In this document: piece after piece, positions 17,807 through 27,286 of the stretch
Position numbering within the stretch: position 1 is the stretch's first letter
Layout: each line of letters starts with the position of its first letter
Origin: Candidatus Latescibacterota bacterium
Lineage (GTDB): Bacteria > Latescibacterota > UBA2968
Direction: 5' to 3'
DNA length: 64,000 bases
Assembly: GCA_022821275.1 (NCBI GenBank)
Contig: JAJEDY010000083.1
Location: forward strand, 176,251-240,250
The notes under the pieces: generated by a model
The model's input: the letters and a program-made list of their open reading frames with translations, nothing else
Databases searched by the model: none
Told to the model about the DNA's origin: nothing
Made by a program: the position numbers and the translations under genes

Positions 17807-18727
17807 TCACACCTCAATAGGCCTCGTAATATCTACACCGGGCAGCATTTTGCGCAATAGTGATTTCAAGTGATCGGCAGTGATTGGATCGATATTTGTG
17901 CCGGGATGGCGCACGTAGCTGCTGGCGATAAGGCCGCGCTGGCGGAAAATCTCTTTGCGGGGAGCCACCCCTGGCTGCTGCTCGTACACGATGAGCGGCA
18001 GGTATCGGTGATAGATGTCGTGTACGGTGTCAAAGTCTTTATTTTCAGCGCCCTGGACCAGGGCGAGCAAAACTGCGGGAAAGGCAAAACCGGTCATAAA
18101 ACCGTGTGCGCCGCGGGCCAGATCAAAGGCGCCGTAGAGAGCACCGAGGCCGGTGAGGATGGTGACCGCACGGTCCCCAATGCCGTTCAAAAGGGCAGTA
18201 ATCTTGGGCGGGGTGGGCACGGCCTCTTCTTTGATGCAGGCGACGAGCGGAATTTCGCGGACGAGGCGCAGGATGAGAGAGACGGACATGTGGACCTGGG
18301 TGGAGGCGGGGTGGTCCTGTACAACGATGGGAATGGAGATGCCTTCGGCCACCTGCTGGAAAAATTCGAAGATGCGATCTTCATTGGGTACGGATTCGCG
18401 CGAGGGGGTAACCATCACACCGTCGGCGCCGAGAGATTCGGCCATCCGGCTGAGTTCAAGGGTCGCCCCCGTGCCGCTGTAGCTCGTACCCACAATAACG
18501 GGGATGCGCCCGCCTGTAGCATCCACAGCGGTTTTAATAAGCTGTTCCCGTTCGGAATCCAGCATTCGGTTGGATTCACCGAGTACGCCAATGATGGTAA
18601 CGCCGTTTACACCGATGTCGGCCATAAAGCGTACCGTTCGATCAAAAGATTCCAGATCGAGGTTGCCATGGTCATCGAATGGGGTGACGAGGATGGGAAA
18701 GACGCCTTTAAAGGTTACGGATGCCAT
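17807..18727 (-). CDS. DapA-family aldolase, second paralog (306 aa)
   Basis: A TIM-barrel lyase with the Schiff-base lysine at Lys166 (CIKEEA) and the GVLGESNRM loop near 50. As in the paralog at 14118-15017, the DHDPS tyrosine motif is replaced: VVQDHP, with Gln137. Shared KEEA after the barrel strand and the shared replacement link the two proteins. The start ATG is preceded by AGGAGA. It is followed by the unknown gene and preceded by the enolase-superfamily gene with 22 bases between, so an operon is likely. The substrate is probably a 2-keto-3-deoxy acid produced by the enolase-like dehydratase. Confidence 0.87.
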   Translation of the reverse strand: MASVTFKGVFPILVTPFDDHGNLDLESFDRTVRFMADIGVNGVTIIGVLGESNRMLDSEREQLIKTAVDATGGRIPVIVGTSYSGTGATLELSRMAESLGADGVMVTPSRESVPNEDRIFEFFQQVAEGISIPIVVQDHPASTQVHMSVSLILRLVREIPLVACIKEEAVPTPPKITALLNGIGDRAVTILTGLGALYGAFDLARGAHGFMTGFAFPAVLLALVQGAENKDFDTVHDIYHRYLPLIVYEQQPGVAPRKEIFRQRGLIASSYVRHPGTNIDPITADHLKSLLRKMLPGVDITRPIEV

Positions 18728-18749
18728 CGATGGTTCTCCTAACTTTAAT

Positions 18750-20000
18750 TTACGTCAGGGCGGGTATGGTTGCCTCGCGTTTTGCCAGCGCGGCATGGGC
18801 TTTTTTGAAAGTCGCGCTGTGGTCGTCTTCGATGACTTCCAGGGTAACACCGCGTTCAAATCCGGGGATGCTGCCTGCGTAGAAGGTCTTCTGGTAGATG
18901 GCTTCATCGGTAAATTCCCAGACGCGCTTCTGTTTGGCCACACCGGGCCACGAGATGCGCAGGATGCGTTTTTCGCGGCGGTAGAGTCTTTTAGGTGTGG
19001 GTGTGTCGGGATCAACCGTGTATTTTTCGACAGCTTTTTCATCGACTTCAATGCCCAAACCAGGAACATCGGAGACCTGGATGTGGCCGTCAATCACGTC
19101 GAGGCGTTTTTTGAGCAAGTCGTGTTTCCAGAGTTCGTGGCAGGTAATGTAGGGCAACTGGGCGTGAGAGAGGACAGAGCCGAGATGTACGGCGAAGGCA
19201 GTAGTGATTCCTGTGCCTACCATTTGTAACCAGAAGGGTTTGTTGAAAGCGGCGGCGAGTGCGGCCTGCCGGCGGACTTCTGTGACGCCACCGCCAATGA
19301 CAAAGCCGTCGCAGGCATGGGCGTGCAAACAGTCTTCTCGGAAGTGTTCGACAACGGGTTTGCATACGCGTTCGCGAAGAATTCGCGCACCGGTGAGATC
19401 GCCATAAAGGTAGAAGGGACTTTCGTAGATGCCGACATTGGGGTAATTGTCGAGTTGCTGGAGGATAATCTCCGCTTTTGCCTGGTTGAGCAGAAAGCCG
19501 TTAAAATCTATGTCGAATTTGTAATCTGCGGGAACGACTTTGCCGACGGCTTCGATCTGCTGGAGGATGTCTCGCCAGGGGCGGGCTTTCATTTTGAAGG
19601 AAGTGTACCCGCGTTTGAGAGATTCTCTGGCCTCTGCGACCCAGTCGGCAGGTGACATGTCAATGTCCCACCAGGAGATGGGGCATCGGTCGCGCAATTT
19701 GGTGCCGAGCAGGGCATGGACGGGCACATCAGCGGCCTTTCCAACAGCGTCCAGAACAGCGAGTTGTGGGCCAAAGCCGATGGCGTCGTTGTGCATGATC
19801 TGGAAGGGGTTCTGACCGATCAGCGTATGTACATCGCTAACAGATAGGCTATCTCCATAGCCCACGATGCCCTCGTCGGTTTCAATGCGGTAGAGATAGA
19901 CCCGTTCGTCGTGAGTCTGAGCGCGGTGCATAGCGCGTTCGACCCGTTTACAGTAAAAGGGAATGTTGAGACTGCGACGGGTTGCGTTTACAATTTTCAT
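18750..20000 (-). CDS. Mandelate racemase/muconate lactonizing (enolase superfamily) enzyme (416 aa)
   Basis: An enolase-superfamily enzyme with an N-terminal capping domain and a beta/alpha barrel. The Lys-x-Lys motif is Lys136-Met-Lys138 (SFKMKARP). Metal ligands are likely Asp165 (DFN), Glu193 (YESPF) and Glu218 (VVEHF). These enzymes dehydrate sugar acids or racemise substrates. Placed directly before a DapA-like lyase, an acid-sugar dehydratase followed by aldol cleavage is the natural reading. It lies 38 bases after the TauD-like gene. The last 90 residues extend beyond the usual family end and have no recognised match. Confidence 0.87.
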   Translation of the reverse strand: MKIVNATRRSLNIPFYCKRVERAMHRAQTHDERVYLYRIETDEGIVGYGDSLSVSDVHTLIGQNPFQIMHNDAIGFGPQLAVLDAVGKAADVPVHALLGTKLRDRCPISWWDIDMSPADWVAEARESLKRGYTSFKMKARPWRDILQQIEAVGKVVPADYKFDIDFNGFLLNQAKAEIILQQLDNYPNVGIYESPFYLYGDLTGARILRERVCKPVVEHFREDCLHAHACDGFVIGGGVTEVRRQAALAAAFNKPFWLQMVGTGITTAFAVHLGSVLSHAQLPYITCHELWKHDLLKKRLDVIDGHIQVSDVPGLGIEVDEKAVEKYTVDPDTPTPKRLYRREKRILRISWPGVAKQKRVWEFTDEAIYQKTFYAGSIPGFERGVTLEVIEDDHSATFKKAHAALAKREATIPALT

Positions 20001-20038
20001 GACGGATTTTCTCTGGGTTTTAGAAGGATTTGCATGAG

Positions 20039-20893
20039 CTACTCCTGGTTCAACGGCACACCTTCAATCGTGATGCGGTGCATGAGGCGTCGCTGTCCCT
20101 GATAATCATTGAGCGCGCAATGCCAGGTGGCGCGGTTGTCCCAAATAGCGAGGGCATCTTTTTCCCAGCGAATCCGGCATGTAAAATCCGGTTGGGAAGC
20201 GTGCTGGTACAAGTACTGAAGCAAAGATTGGGATTCTTCTTTTTTCCATCCCTCAATCTGAACCGTGAATATGGGATTTACGTAAAGCGCTTTGCGACCT
20301 GTAATGGGATGCTTTATGATCAGGGGATGAATAGCGTCCTGTGTGGCGAGTTCGGGATTGCCAATCCGACCGCTTTGATCGGGCTTTCTGCCGTTCATTA
20401 CGCCAAAAACATGTCGGCTGGAGTGCTGGGCATTTAAGCTTTCGAGCGTTTTCCGCAATCCTGACGAGAGGGTTTCGTACGCTCTGTACATACTGGAAAA
20501 CATCGTATCGCCACCAAACTCGGGAACTTCGCGTGCGTAGAGAATCGAGCCGAGTGCGGGAACAGTGTCGTAAGAATGATCGGTGTGCCAGTTGCGACCA
20601 ATATTGGTTTCCTGATCGGGTTCTTTTCGCACCTCGGCGATAATGGGATTTTCCGCTACGCCCGTAAAAAATCGGTTGACATTGATATCTCCCCAGCGTC
20701 GGGCAAATGCGATGTGTTGTTCCTGTGTGAGGGACTGATTGCGAAAGAAAATCACGCTGTAATCCGCAAAGGCCCGATAGATTTCAGCGAATTGTTCATC
20801 GCCAAGCCCTGACGCAATGTCAACGCTTTCAATTTCAGCGCCGAGTGCCCCGGATAGAGGCTTCACGTCGATGGTGCGATATGGTGTGTCCAA
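20039..20893 (-). CDS. TauD/TfdA-family Fe(II)/2-oxoglutarate dioxygenase (284 aa)
   Basis: The iron ligands are His103-x-Asp105 (NWHTDHSY) and His258 (TWHCAL). The 2-oxoglutarate-binding arginine is Arg273 (MHRITI). The length matches TauD. Known members oxidise taurine, 2,4-D or other small anions. With the enolase-like and DapA-like genes downstream on the same strand, it probably starts or side-feeds the same catabolic route. The start is TTG, preceded by AAAGGA. Confidence 0.88.
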   Translation of the reverse strand: MDTPYRTIDVKPLSGALGAEIESVDIASGLGDEQFAEIYRAFADYSVIFFRNQSLTQEQHIAFARRWGDINVNRFFTGVAENPIIAEVRKEPDQETNIGRNWHTDHSYDTVPALGSILYAREVPEFGGDTMFSSMYRAYETLSSGLRKTLESLNAQHSSRHVFGVMNGRKPDQSGRIGNPELATQDAIHPLIIKHPITGRKALYVNPIFTVQIEGWKKEESQSLLQYLYQHASQPDFTCRIRWEKDALAIWDNRATWHCALNDYQGQRRLMHRITIEGVPLNQE

Positions 20894-20933
20894 GATTTAT
20901 GTCCTTTCTCAATTATTCCACTATCTCATCCTC

Positions 20934-21977
20934 TCACCACCGAACTTTTCCTGTGAACGCAACGCCTTTTTCGCCTTTGACAATGCGTCCGATGGGATAA
21001 GCCTGGCATCCTGCGCTTTGCAGGTGGTCCTTAATCCTCGCCACAGAACTTTGGGCGCACACAAGTGTCATCCCTACACCCATATTAAAAGTTCTCAGCA
21101 TATCGTCTTCTGGAACCAAACCCTCTGCGCGAATCGTATCGAAAATGGGGAGAACCTGGAGTAGTGCGAGATCAATCACAGCCTGACAGGTCTTGGGAAG
21201 AATGCGGGATAAATTATCCTGAATACCACCACCGGTAATATGTGCCAGACCCTTCAACCCTTCGTCTTTAAACAGGCCCTTCAGAGGCTGATAATAACAC
21301 TGGTGTGGGCGCAAAATCACATCGAGAAAAGATACCCCTTGAATATCCCGGTCTATCAACTCTGGCTTATTATTCAACAATGTCCTGACAAGCGTATAGC
21401 CATTGGTATGCAGTCCATTGGATGCAAGCGCGAGAACCGCATCCCCCTCCTCTATCTCAGAGCCATCAATAATATTGTCCTTATCGACAACCCCAATAGC
21501 CGAAGCACTTAAAATATACACCCCATCTTCGACAACCCCTGGCTGAACGGATGTTTCTCCACCCGTCAATGTACATCCCTGTGCCTCGCAAGCATCGGCA
21601 ATCCCCCCAACGAGCGCTTTGACAACAGGGGGATCGAGTTTACCGCAGACGATACAATCCTGCACATAAAAAGGATCCGCACCCATAACAATAATATCGT
21701 TGATCAAATGATTGACCAGATCATAAGCAATAGACCTTACGCTTCCGTGTTCAAACGCCAATTTTTGCTTCGAACCAGGCTCCTCGGTTTTTAGCACGAG
21801 AATCGGGTGATCATACCCCTCAAACCGACCATCGACCAGACTGCCAAAAGCCCCTAATTTATTGAGCACTCTCGAATCGCCGCGCCCGATATTTGAAGCC
21901 ATATCTCTTTTAACAGCATCTGTTTCATCAATATTGACGCCACTTTTCGAATAAGATAAAGACACATCGTTTCGCAC
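20934..21977 (-). CDS. purM: Phosphoribosylformylglycinamidine cyclo-ligase (AIR synthase)-like (347 aa)
   Basis: PurM-like: an N-terminal AIR-synthase domain with VNHLINDIIVMGADPF and ACEAQGCTLTGGETS (each given in short), and a C-terminal domain with GITGGGIQDNL-like text (AHITGGGIQDNLSR). It would convert FGAM to AIR in purine synthesis. The usual TDGVGTK loop reads EEPGSKQ, so it is a divergent member, and another ATP-dependent role cannot be excluded. It is preceded by cinA with 24 bases between stop and start. The start is GTG after GGGAGGG. Confidence 0.75.
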   Translation of the reverse strand: MRNDVSLSYSKSGVNIDETDAVKRDMASNIGRGDSRVLNKLGAFGSLVDGRFEGYDHPILVLKTEEPGSKQKLAFEHGSVRSIAYDLVNHLINDIIVMGADPFYVQDCIVCGKLDPPVVKALVGGIADACEAQGCTLTGGETSVQPGVVEDGVYILSASAIGVVDKDNIIDGSEIEEGDAVLALASNGLHTNGYTLVRTLLNNKPELIDRDIQGVSFLDVILRPHQCYYQPLKGLFKDEGLKGLAHITGGGIQDNLSRILPKTCQAVIDLALLQVLPIFDTIRAEGLVPEDDMLRTFNMGVGMTLVCAQSSVARIKDHLQSAGCQAYPIGRIVKGEKGVAFTGKVRW

Positions 21978-22001
21978 TACATCCCTCCCATTTGTTCAAA
22001 C

Positions 22002-23186
22002 TCAATCTGCTGGCGACGCCAACTTGCCCAACACCGCGCGGCGGACCAGATCCAAACCCTGAATAACCAACCATCGGCGAATGTGATCTGAATTCTGAAA
22101 TCGGCGGCTCTCAATACATGTTCGTGATCGCGGATTAGAGCCATAGACAGCCATAAACGTCCCGCCACCATCATAAGGGCCAACCATTGCCAGGCCCACG
22201 CCATCTTCGGGCGCAACCGCCCGGGCCATTGCTTCCGTCAAAGCGCGAGGATCATCCTTTCCATCCATATTAGCATCTCTTTGCGCGGCCACCACATCAC
22301 CTGCACCATTCTCTTCGAACTCCCGAACGATTTGGCCGTCTGTCAGCGTATCCACCACCCCAATTGTCAACCCTTTTTCCCGCAACAACGCCCCCACGAC
22401 CTCGGCCACGGTCTCTTTCCCCGTACCGTAAATCGCAACCCCCAGCCGCTTCCTGAGTTCCGCTTCCATCGGCGCGATCAACGCATCGGCCTCTTCTTCT
22501 GTATCCGCTTTTGCCGCAACACGCACATCCGTCTGCCCAGCATGCGCCGCCAATCCCACTGTTGGATTGTTCCCAGTCATCAAATCCCCAATTGTGCGAT
22601 CAATATTGCTCTCGCCCACCGCACATGTTCGCAACACGCGCACCTTGGTAATTTTGCTCCCGCCCATGCGGTCGATCAAAATCGGGATCACGACCTTGTG
22701 CAACATATGATCCAATTCTCTCGGCACACCCGGAAGCGAAATCACACAGCCGCGCCCCTGGGCATCTTCACTCAAAAAACAGGGCGCCGTACCCATGGGA
22801 TTTTCCAGGGGCATTGCGCCTTCGGGAATATACGCCTGTCGCTTGTTATTATCTGCCATCTCACGGCCAAAATTGCGAAACCGCGACGCAATCTGATTTT
22901 CCAATACCTTACTGTAAACGAGCTTGCGTCCCGTTGCACGCGCCACACATTGCCGTGTCATATCATCCACCGTAGGACCAATACCTCCCGATGTCAGAAT
23001 TACATCTGACCGATCCAGCGCGATATCCAAAACGTCGGCAATCCGATCTTCATTGTCCCCCACAGTCGTTTTATACAACAAATCCATTCCAATATCGCGC
23101 AGCGCTTTGGCAAACATCGTGGCATTGGTATCTACAATTTCGCCCAGCAACAACTCCGTCCCAATCATCACAATCTCAGCTTGCAT
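22002..23186 (-). CDS. cinA: CinA-like protein with degenerate PncC domain (394 aa)
   Basis: The N-terminal MoCF-like domain is complete (GTELLLGEIVDTN, LTSGGIGPTVDD, NPMGTAPCF, LPGVPREL), the signature of CinA, an ADP-ribose pyrophosphatase. The C-terminal nicotinamide-nucleotide amidase (PncC) domain is badly altered: the active-site motif AESCTGG reads VDTLTDG (278-284), without the catalytic serine and cysteine. The deamidase half is therefore probably inactive. The start at 23186 follows GGAGGAG. It is divergent from the ABC transporter genes and upstream of purM. Confidence 0.85.
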   Translation of the reverse strand: MQAEIVMIGTELLLGEIVDTNATMFAKALRDIGMDLLYKTTVGDNEDRIADVLDIALDRSDVILTSGGIGPTVDDMTRQCVARATGRKLVYSKVLENQIASRFRNFGREMADNNKRQAYIPEGAMPLENPMGTAPCFLSEDAQGRGCVISLPGVPRELDHMLHKVVIPILIDRMGGSKITKVRVLRTCAVGESNIDRTIGDLMTGNNPTVGLAAHAGQTDVRVAAKADTEEEADALIAPMEAELRKRLGVAIYGTGKETVAEVVGALLREKGLTIGVVDTLTDGQIVREFEENGAGDVVAAQRDANMDGKDDPRALTEAMARAVAPEDGVGLAMVGPYDGGGTFMAVYGSNPRSRTCIESRRFQNSDHIRRWLVIQGLDLVRRAVLGKLASPAD

Positions 23187-23204
23187 GTCTCCTCCACTCA
23201 TTTT

Positions 23205-23233
23205 TTGCACATAATGGAACTCTATGTTATGTT
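23205..23233 (+). promoter_or_regulatory. Promoter for the ABC transporter pair
   Basis: TTGCAC (23205-23210), 17 bases, TATGTT (23228-23233), about 50 bases before the TTG start at 23286. It lies in the 99-base gap between divergent cinA and the ATPase gene. Confidence 0.35.
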
Positions 23234-23285
23234 TTGAAGTCTCACAAAGGTAAGAATTACAACCAGAGACGCAAGGGGTAATCAG

Positions 23286-23984
23286 TTGAGCCATCCAAAC
23301 GCAGCACTCGCAGTTCAAAATCTCACCCGCACCTACACGAGCGGGGGACATCCGCTCACCGTTTTAGACAACGTCACATTCACCATTCCCAAAGGCCAAA
23401 CCTGTGCGATAGTAGGGCCTTCGGGCAGTGGAAAAACCACGCTACTTGGTCTGTGTGCTGGCCTTGATCGCCCGTCATCGGGCACAGTCACCCTTCACAG
23501 CATGGCCCTCGACAGCCTCGACGAAGACCAACGCGCAGCCGTGCGAAATGAATACGTGGGATTTGTCTTTCAGAGTTTTCAACTCATCCCCACCCTCACC
23601 GCCATTGAAAATGTCGCGGTTCCCCTTGAGCTACGCGGTAAAAACGGTGTGTTTGGCGAAGCGAGAGAATTGCTCAACCGCGTGGGATTGGGCGACCGCT
23701 TGACACATTACCCCACCCAGCTATCGGGTGGCGAACAACAGCGCGTGGGTATTGCACGCGCCTTTATCAACCAACCGAACATCTTATTTGCCGACGAGCC
23801 TACGGGCAACCTCGACGCCGACAGCAGCCATACCATCGCCAATTTGCTCTTTGACCTCAACCGAGAAGCGGGCACGACCCTCATCCTCGTCACGCACGAT
23901 CACGATATCGCCGCACGCACGCAGCGCATCATCCACCTGCAAGGTGGTAAAGTCACAGCGGATGAAGAAACCGCCAAAGATTAG
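23286..23984 (+). CDS. ABC transporter ATPase, LolD/YbbA type (232 aa)
   Basis: An ATPase with Walker A GPSGSGKT, signature LSGGEQQR and Walker B ILFADEPTGNLD; the last phrase is typical of the LolD/MacB/YbbA group. It pairs with the permease 27 bases downstream to form a type VII-like (mechanotransmission) or lipoprotein-handling transporter. The start is TTG after AAGGGG. The substrate is unknown. Confidence 0.92.
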   Translation: MSHPNAALAVQNLTRTYTSGGHPLTVLDNVTFTIPKGQTCAIVGPSGSGKTTLLGLCAGLDRPSSGTVTLHSMALDSLDEDQRAAVRNEYVGFVFQSFQLIPTLTAIENVAVPLELRGKNGVFGEARELLNRVGLGDRLTHYPTQLSGGEQQRVGIARAFINQPNILFADEPTGNLDADSSHTIANLLFDLNREAGTTLILVTHDHDIAARTQRIIHLQGGKVTADEETAKD

Positions 23985-24011
23985 TCCCAGTCCTTTCTCT
24001 GCCCTATATCT

Positions 24012-26573
24012 ATGGATCGAATCACCAGCATCAAAAATCAGACCTCCAGCCCACTATTCAACGCATGGACCTGGCGCATGGCCTGGCGCGATAGCCGCAC
24101 GTATCGCCGCCGATTGCTGCTCTTTATTTCGTGCATATTGCTCGGCGTGGGTGGCCTCGTCGCAGTTCGCGCTCTGGGCGATAATCTGCAACGCGTTGTC
24201 GAAAATGAAGCGCGCACACTTTTAGGTGCTGATTTGCGCGTCAGCAGCCAGCGCGCTTTCGCCCCTGCGGTTGACTCCCTATTTAACTCATGGGGTGGGG
24301 AGCAATCCCGAGAAGTGCGCTTTGCCTCGATGGTCTTTTTTCCCAAAAGCGGCGGAACCCGCCTGGTACAGGTGCGTGCACTACAAGGCGACTTTCCCTA
24401 TTACGGCACATTTGAAACCAATCCGTTACAGGCGGTGAATACCTTTCAGCATACCCATCACGCGCTGCTCGACGAGGGCTTACTCGTCCAATTTGGCACT
24501 CAGATCGGCGATTCCGTGCGAATTGGCAACCACACCTTTGTCATTGGCGGAAGCATCACAAACATATCGGGCGAAGCCATGGCCTTTGCCACAGTGGCAC
24601 CCCGCGTGTACATTCCCCTATCGCATCTCGATAAAACGGGCCTCATCAAATTTGGCAGTCTGGCGTCTTATGTCGCCTATTTTAAGTTTGATAGCAGCAT
24701 GAGAATCGGATCTATCCAGCGCGAACTTCGCCCCTATCGCGGGGACCAAAATTTGCGTACCGAAACCGTTGCCAGCCGTCAAAGACGCCTCAATCGCATA
24801 TTGGATAATCTCTACATCTTCCTCAGTTTGGTCGCCTTTGCCGCCCTCTTGCTCGGATGTATCGGCGTTGCCAGTGCCATTCACGTCTATACGCGCCAAA
24901 AAATAACAACCGTCGCCATCCTGCGCTGCATGGGCGTGCAATCGAATCAGATCCTCTGCATTTACGCCATCCAGGCCATCGCACTGGGTCTTATTGGCAC
25001 GGGATGCGGTTCTCTCCTCGGTGTGGGCATTCAGTATCTCCTGCCCGGTGTTCTCGCACAAATTCTCCCCATTGAACTCGATATTCAGTTTTCCTATTGG
25101 GCGATCATTCAAGGCACTGGCATTGGCCTGAGTCTATCTCTGCTCTTCGCCCTGCTCCCCCTATTGCCGATACGTCTAACATCGCCCCTGCACACCTTGC
25201 GGGCATCTTTTGAAAATGTGCGATCCCAAATAGATCCCCTGCAATTGATGACGGTCGGTGGGATCTGCCTCATAGTCGCGGGATTGGGCATTGTACAAAC
25301 CAGCAGTATCCAAATCGGGATTGGCATTGCCTTTGGATTTGGCATCGCCTTTGGGCTGCTCACAGGAGCATCGTGGCTCATCATCAAAACCGTTCGCCGT
25401 TTCTTTCCCACAACCTGGCAATACGTATGGCGACAGGGTCTGGCCAATCTCTACCGCCCTCACAATCAGACCGTAATTCTCATGCTCGCACTGGGCCTGG
25501 GCACCTTTCTCATTACCACGCTCTATATTGTGCAACACGCCTTGCTCGCTCAAATTGCCATCGCGGGGAGCGACAACCGCCCCAACTTTGTGCTCGTCGA
25601 TGTGCAAACCGATCAGATTGAAGGCGTAAGCGCGTTGCTCCGCAAACAGAATCTACCCATCATTCACCATGCCCCCATAGTCACCATGCGTCTGAAGAGC
25701 ATCAAAGGTCAAGAGGCGCGTTCCTACGGCAGAATACACGACGTGCGGCGCTGGGCAATACAACGCGAATACCGCTCGACCTATCGCAATAACCTATTCG
25801 ATTCAGAACGCCTCGTAGGCGGCACCTGGATCGATGCAGAACGGACAGAAGAACCCATCCCCATTTCTTTTGAGCGCGACATTGCCCGCTCGCTTCGCGT
25901 CTCGCTCGGCGATACCCTGACCTTCGACGTCCAGGGCGTGCCCATTCAGACCACAGTACAAAGCCTGCGAGAAGTTGACTGGCAGCGCATCCAGCCAAAC
26001 TTTTTTATCGTCTTTCCCAAAGGCGTACTCGAAACCGCTCCTCAGTTTCACGTCTTGACCACGCGCATAAACACAACCGAACAATCCGCTGTATTGCAAC
26101 GCACACTGGTACAACAATACCCCAATGTATCGGCTGTTGACCTCGGCCTCATTCTCAAAACCGTTGACGATGTACTCTCACAAATCGCCTTTGTCGTGCG
26201 CTTCATGGCACTCTTTAGTGTGATTACCGGACTCATTGTACTAACTGCCGCAGTCACCACCAGCCGCTATCAACGCATTCAAGAAGCCGTTTTGCTGCGT
26301 ACTTTGGGCGCATCTCAAAAACAGATTCGCCGCATACTCTTGCTGGAATACACCTTTCTGGGCGCACTCGCTACCCTGACGGGACTCATACTCTCTATTG
26401 GCGGTGCCTGGGCTGTCACCGTCTTTATTTTTGACATCCACTTTGCCCTGCCCACTGCGGCCATTGTCGGCGTCTTTGCCCTCGTCACCGCGCTCACCAT
26501 CTTAGTCGGCATGCTCAACAGTCGCGGCATAGCTGGCAGACCGCCGCTCGAAATTTTGCGAAGCGAAGTGTGA
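24012..26573 (+). CDS. FtsX-like permease, YbbP type (853 aa)
   Basis: A polytopic inner-membrane permease with an FtsX block (about 255-390) and a second one near the end (about 730-850), with periplasmic domains before each and extra helices in the middle (about 410-500). That is the ten-helix YbbP layout. The preceding gene encodes the matching ATPase. In E. coli the YbbA-YbbP pair adjoins the TesA esterase; here a GDSL esterase follows on the opposite strand, a similar neighbourhood. No clear ribosome site precedes the ATG. A dispersed repeat starts at its stop codon. Confidence 0.9.
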   Translation: MDRITSIKNQTSSPLFNAWTWRMAWRDSRTYRRRLLLFISCILLGVGGLVAVRALGDNLQRVVENEARTLLGADLRVSSQRAFAPAVDSLFNSWGGEQSREVRFASMVFFPKSGGTRLVQVRALQGDFPYYGTFETNPLQAVNTFQHTHHALLDEGLLVQFGTQIGDSVRIGNHTFVIGGSITNISGEAMAFATVAPRVYIPLSHLDKTGLIKFGSLASYVAYFKFDSSMRIGSIQRELRPYRGDQNLRTETVASRQRRLNRILDNLYIFLSLVAFAALLLGCIGVASAIHVYTRQKITTVAILRCMGVQSNQILCIYAIQAIALGLIGTGCGSLLGVGIQYLLPGVLAQILPIELDIQFSYWAIIQGTGIGLSLSLLFALLPLLPIRLTSPLHTLRASFENVRSQIDPLQLMTVGGICLIVAGLGIVQTSSIQIGIGIAFGFGIAFGLLTGASWLIIKTVRRFFPTTWQYVWRQGLANLYRPHNQTVILMLALGLGTFLITTLYIVQHALLAQIAIAGSDNRPNFVLVDVQTDQIEGVSALLRKQNLPIIHHAPIVTMRLKSIKGQEARSYGRIHDVRRWAIQREYRSTYRNNLFDSERLVGGTWIDAERTEEPIPISFERDIARSLRVSLGDTLTFDVQGVPIQTTVQSLREVDWQRIQPNFFIVFPKGVLETAPQFHVLTTRINTTEQSAVLQRTLVQQYPNVSAVDLGLILKTVDDVLSQIAFVVRFMALFSVITGLIVLTAAVTTSRYQRIQEAVLLRTLGASQKQIRRILLLEYTFLGALATLTGLILSIGGAWAVTVFIFDIHFALPTAAIVGVFALVTALTILVGMLNSRGIAGRPPLEILRSEV

Positions 26574-26599
26574 TCCGCAGATGACGCAGATGACGCAGA
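26573..26599. repeat. Dispersed 18-bp repeat, copy 1, with short tandem extension
   Basis: ATCCGCAGATGACGCAGA at 26573-26590, starting within the permease stop codon and extended by a further GATGACGCAGATGA-type unit. The same 18 bases occur inverted at 32066-32083, again at a stop codon. Confidence 0.55.
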
Positions 26600-26637
26600 T
26601 GAAAAAGAGGGGCTGGGGATAGGGACTGGTTCGGCTA

Positions 26638-27264
26638 TTACTTCTCACCGCTCTCCAGAATGGGTTTAAGCACGCGCCACACGGTTTCTACTATAATCCG
26701 ATGTCCCTCAGCATTGGGATGAATGCGGTCTGGTAGATTCAGCTCTGGAACCCCTCCAACCCCTTCCAATAAAAAGGGTATCAAAGGCACGCGATTCTTT
26801 TCAGAAAGAGCCGGAAACACCGCCCGGAAAGCCGTCGTATATGTATCTCCCAAATTCGGAGGTGCTTCAATACCCATAAGTATGATCTGAATATCTGGAT
26901 ACTTCTCTTTGGCGCGGTCTATAATCCCCTGCAAATTTTGCTGCATTTCAGTCGTGGGAATCCCCCGCAAACCATCATTGCCCCCCAATGCCAGCACCAG
27001 CACATCGATTTCTCGCCGCAACAACCAGTTGACCCGTCTTAACCCTCCCGCCGATGTTTCGCCACTCAATCCACCATTAACCACATCAAACGCCCACCCG
27101 AGCGAATCGATCTTTGCCTGAATCAACGCGGGAAACGCCTGCGTTTTATCCAAGCCATAACCCGCGGTCAGGCTATCCCCCAAAAACAAAATCGTCTTGC
27201 GGTCTTCTTCTGCATGAACCGTCCATATCAATCCGAGCAAAACAACGATGAAAAACCGCTTCAT
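26638..27264 (-). CDS. Secreted GDSL/SGNH esterase, arylesterase TesA-like (208 aa)
   Basis: A signal peptide (MKRFFIVVLLGLIWTVHA) precedes an SGNH hydrolase. The catalytic serine is Ser31 in GDSLTAGYG, and the block with GGND has Asn96. The His/Asp pair is Asp179 and His182 in DRIHPNAEGH. It acts on acyl-esters or thioesters in the periplasm. The start at 27264 is preferred because the hydrophobic signal begins there and GGGAGAG precedes it. The frame runs upstream to 27360 but crosses a predicted promoter. It converges with the permease gene. Confidence 0.88.
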   Translation of the reverse strand: MKRFFIVVLLGLIWTVHAEEDRKTILFLGDSLTAGYGLDKTQAFPALIQAKIDSLGWAFDVVNGGLSGETSAGGLRRVNWLLRREIDVLVLALGGNDGLRGIPTTEMQQNLQGIIDRAKEKYPDIQIILMGIEAPPNLGDTYTTAFRAVFPALSEKNRVPLIPFLLEGVGGVPELNLPDRIHPNAEGHRIIVETVWRVLKPILESGEK

Positions 27265-27286
27265 TTCATCTCTCCCATTTTCTCCC

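Noticed and set aside
17870..18742. Open frame of 290 codons on the plus strand over the DapA-like gene
   Set aside because: Antisense shadow; composition is not protein-like and the minus strand gives a textbook lyase.
23187..23351. Longer N-terminus for CinA
   Set aside because: The extra 55 codons are Cys-rich and unlike the family, and a GGAGGAG site fixes the start at 23186.
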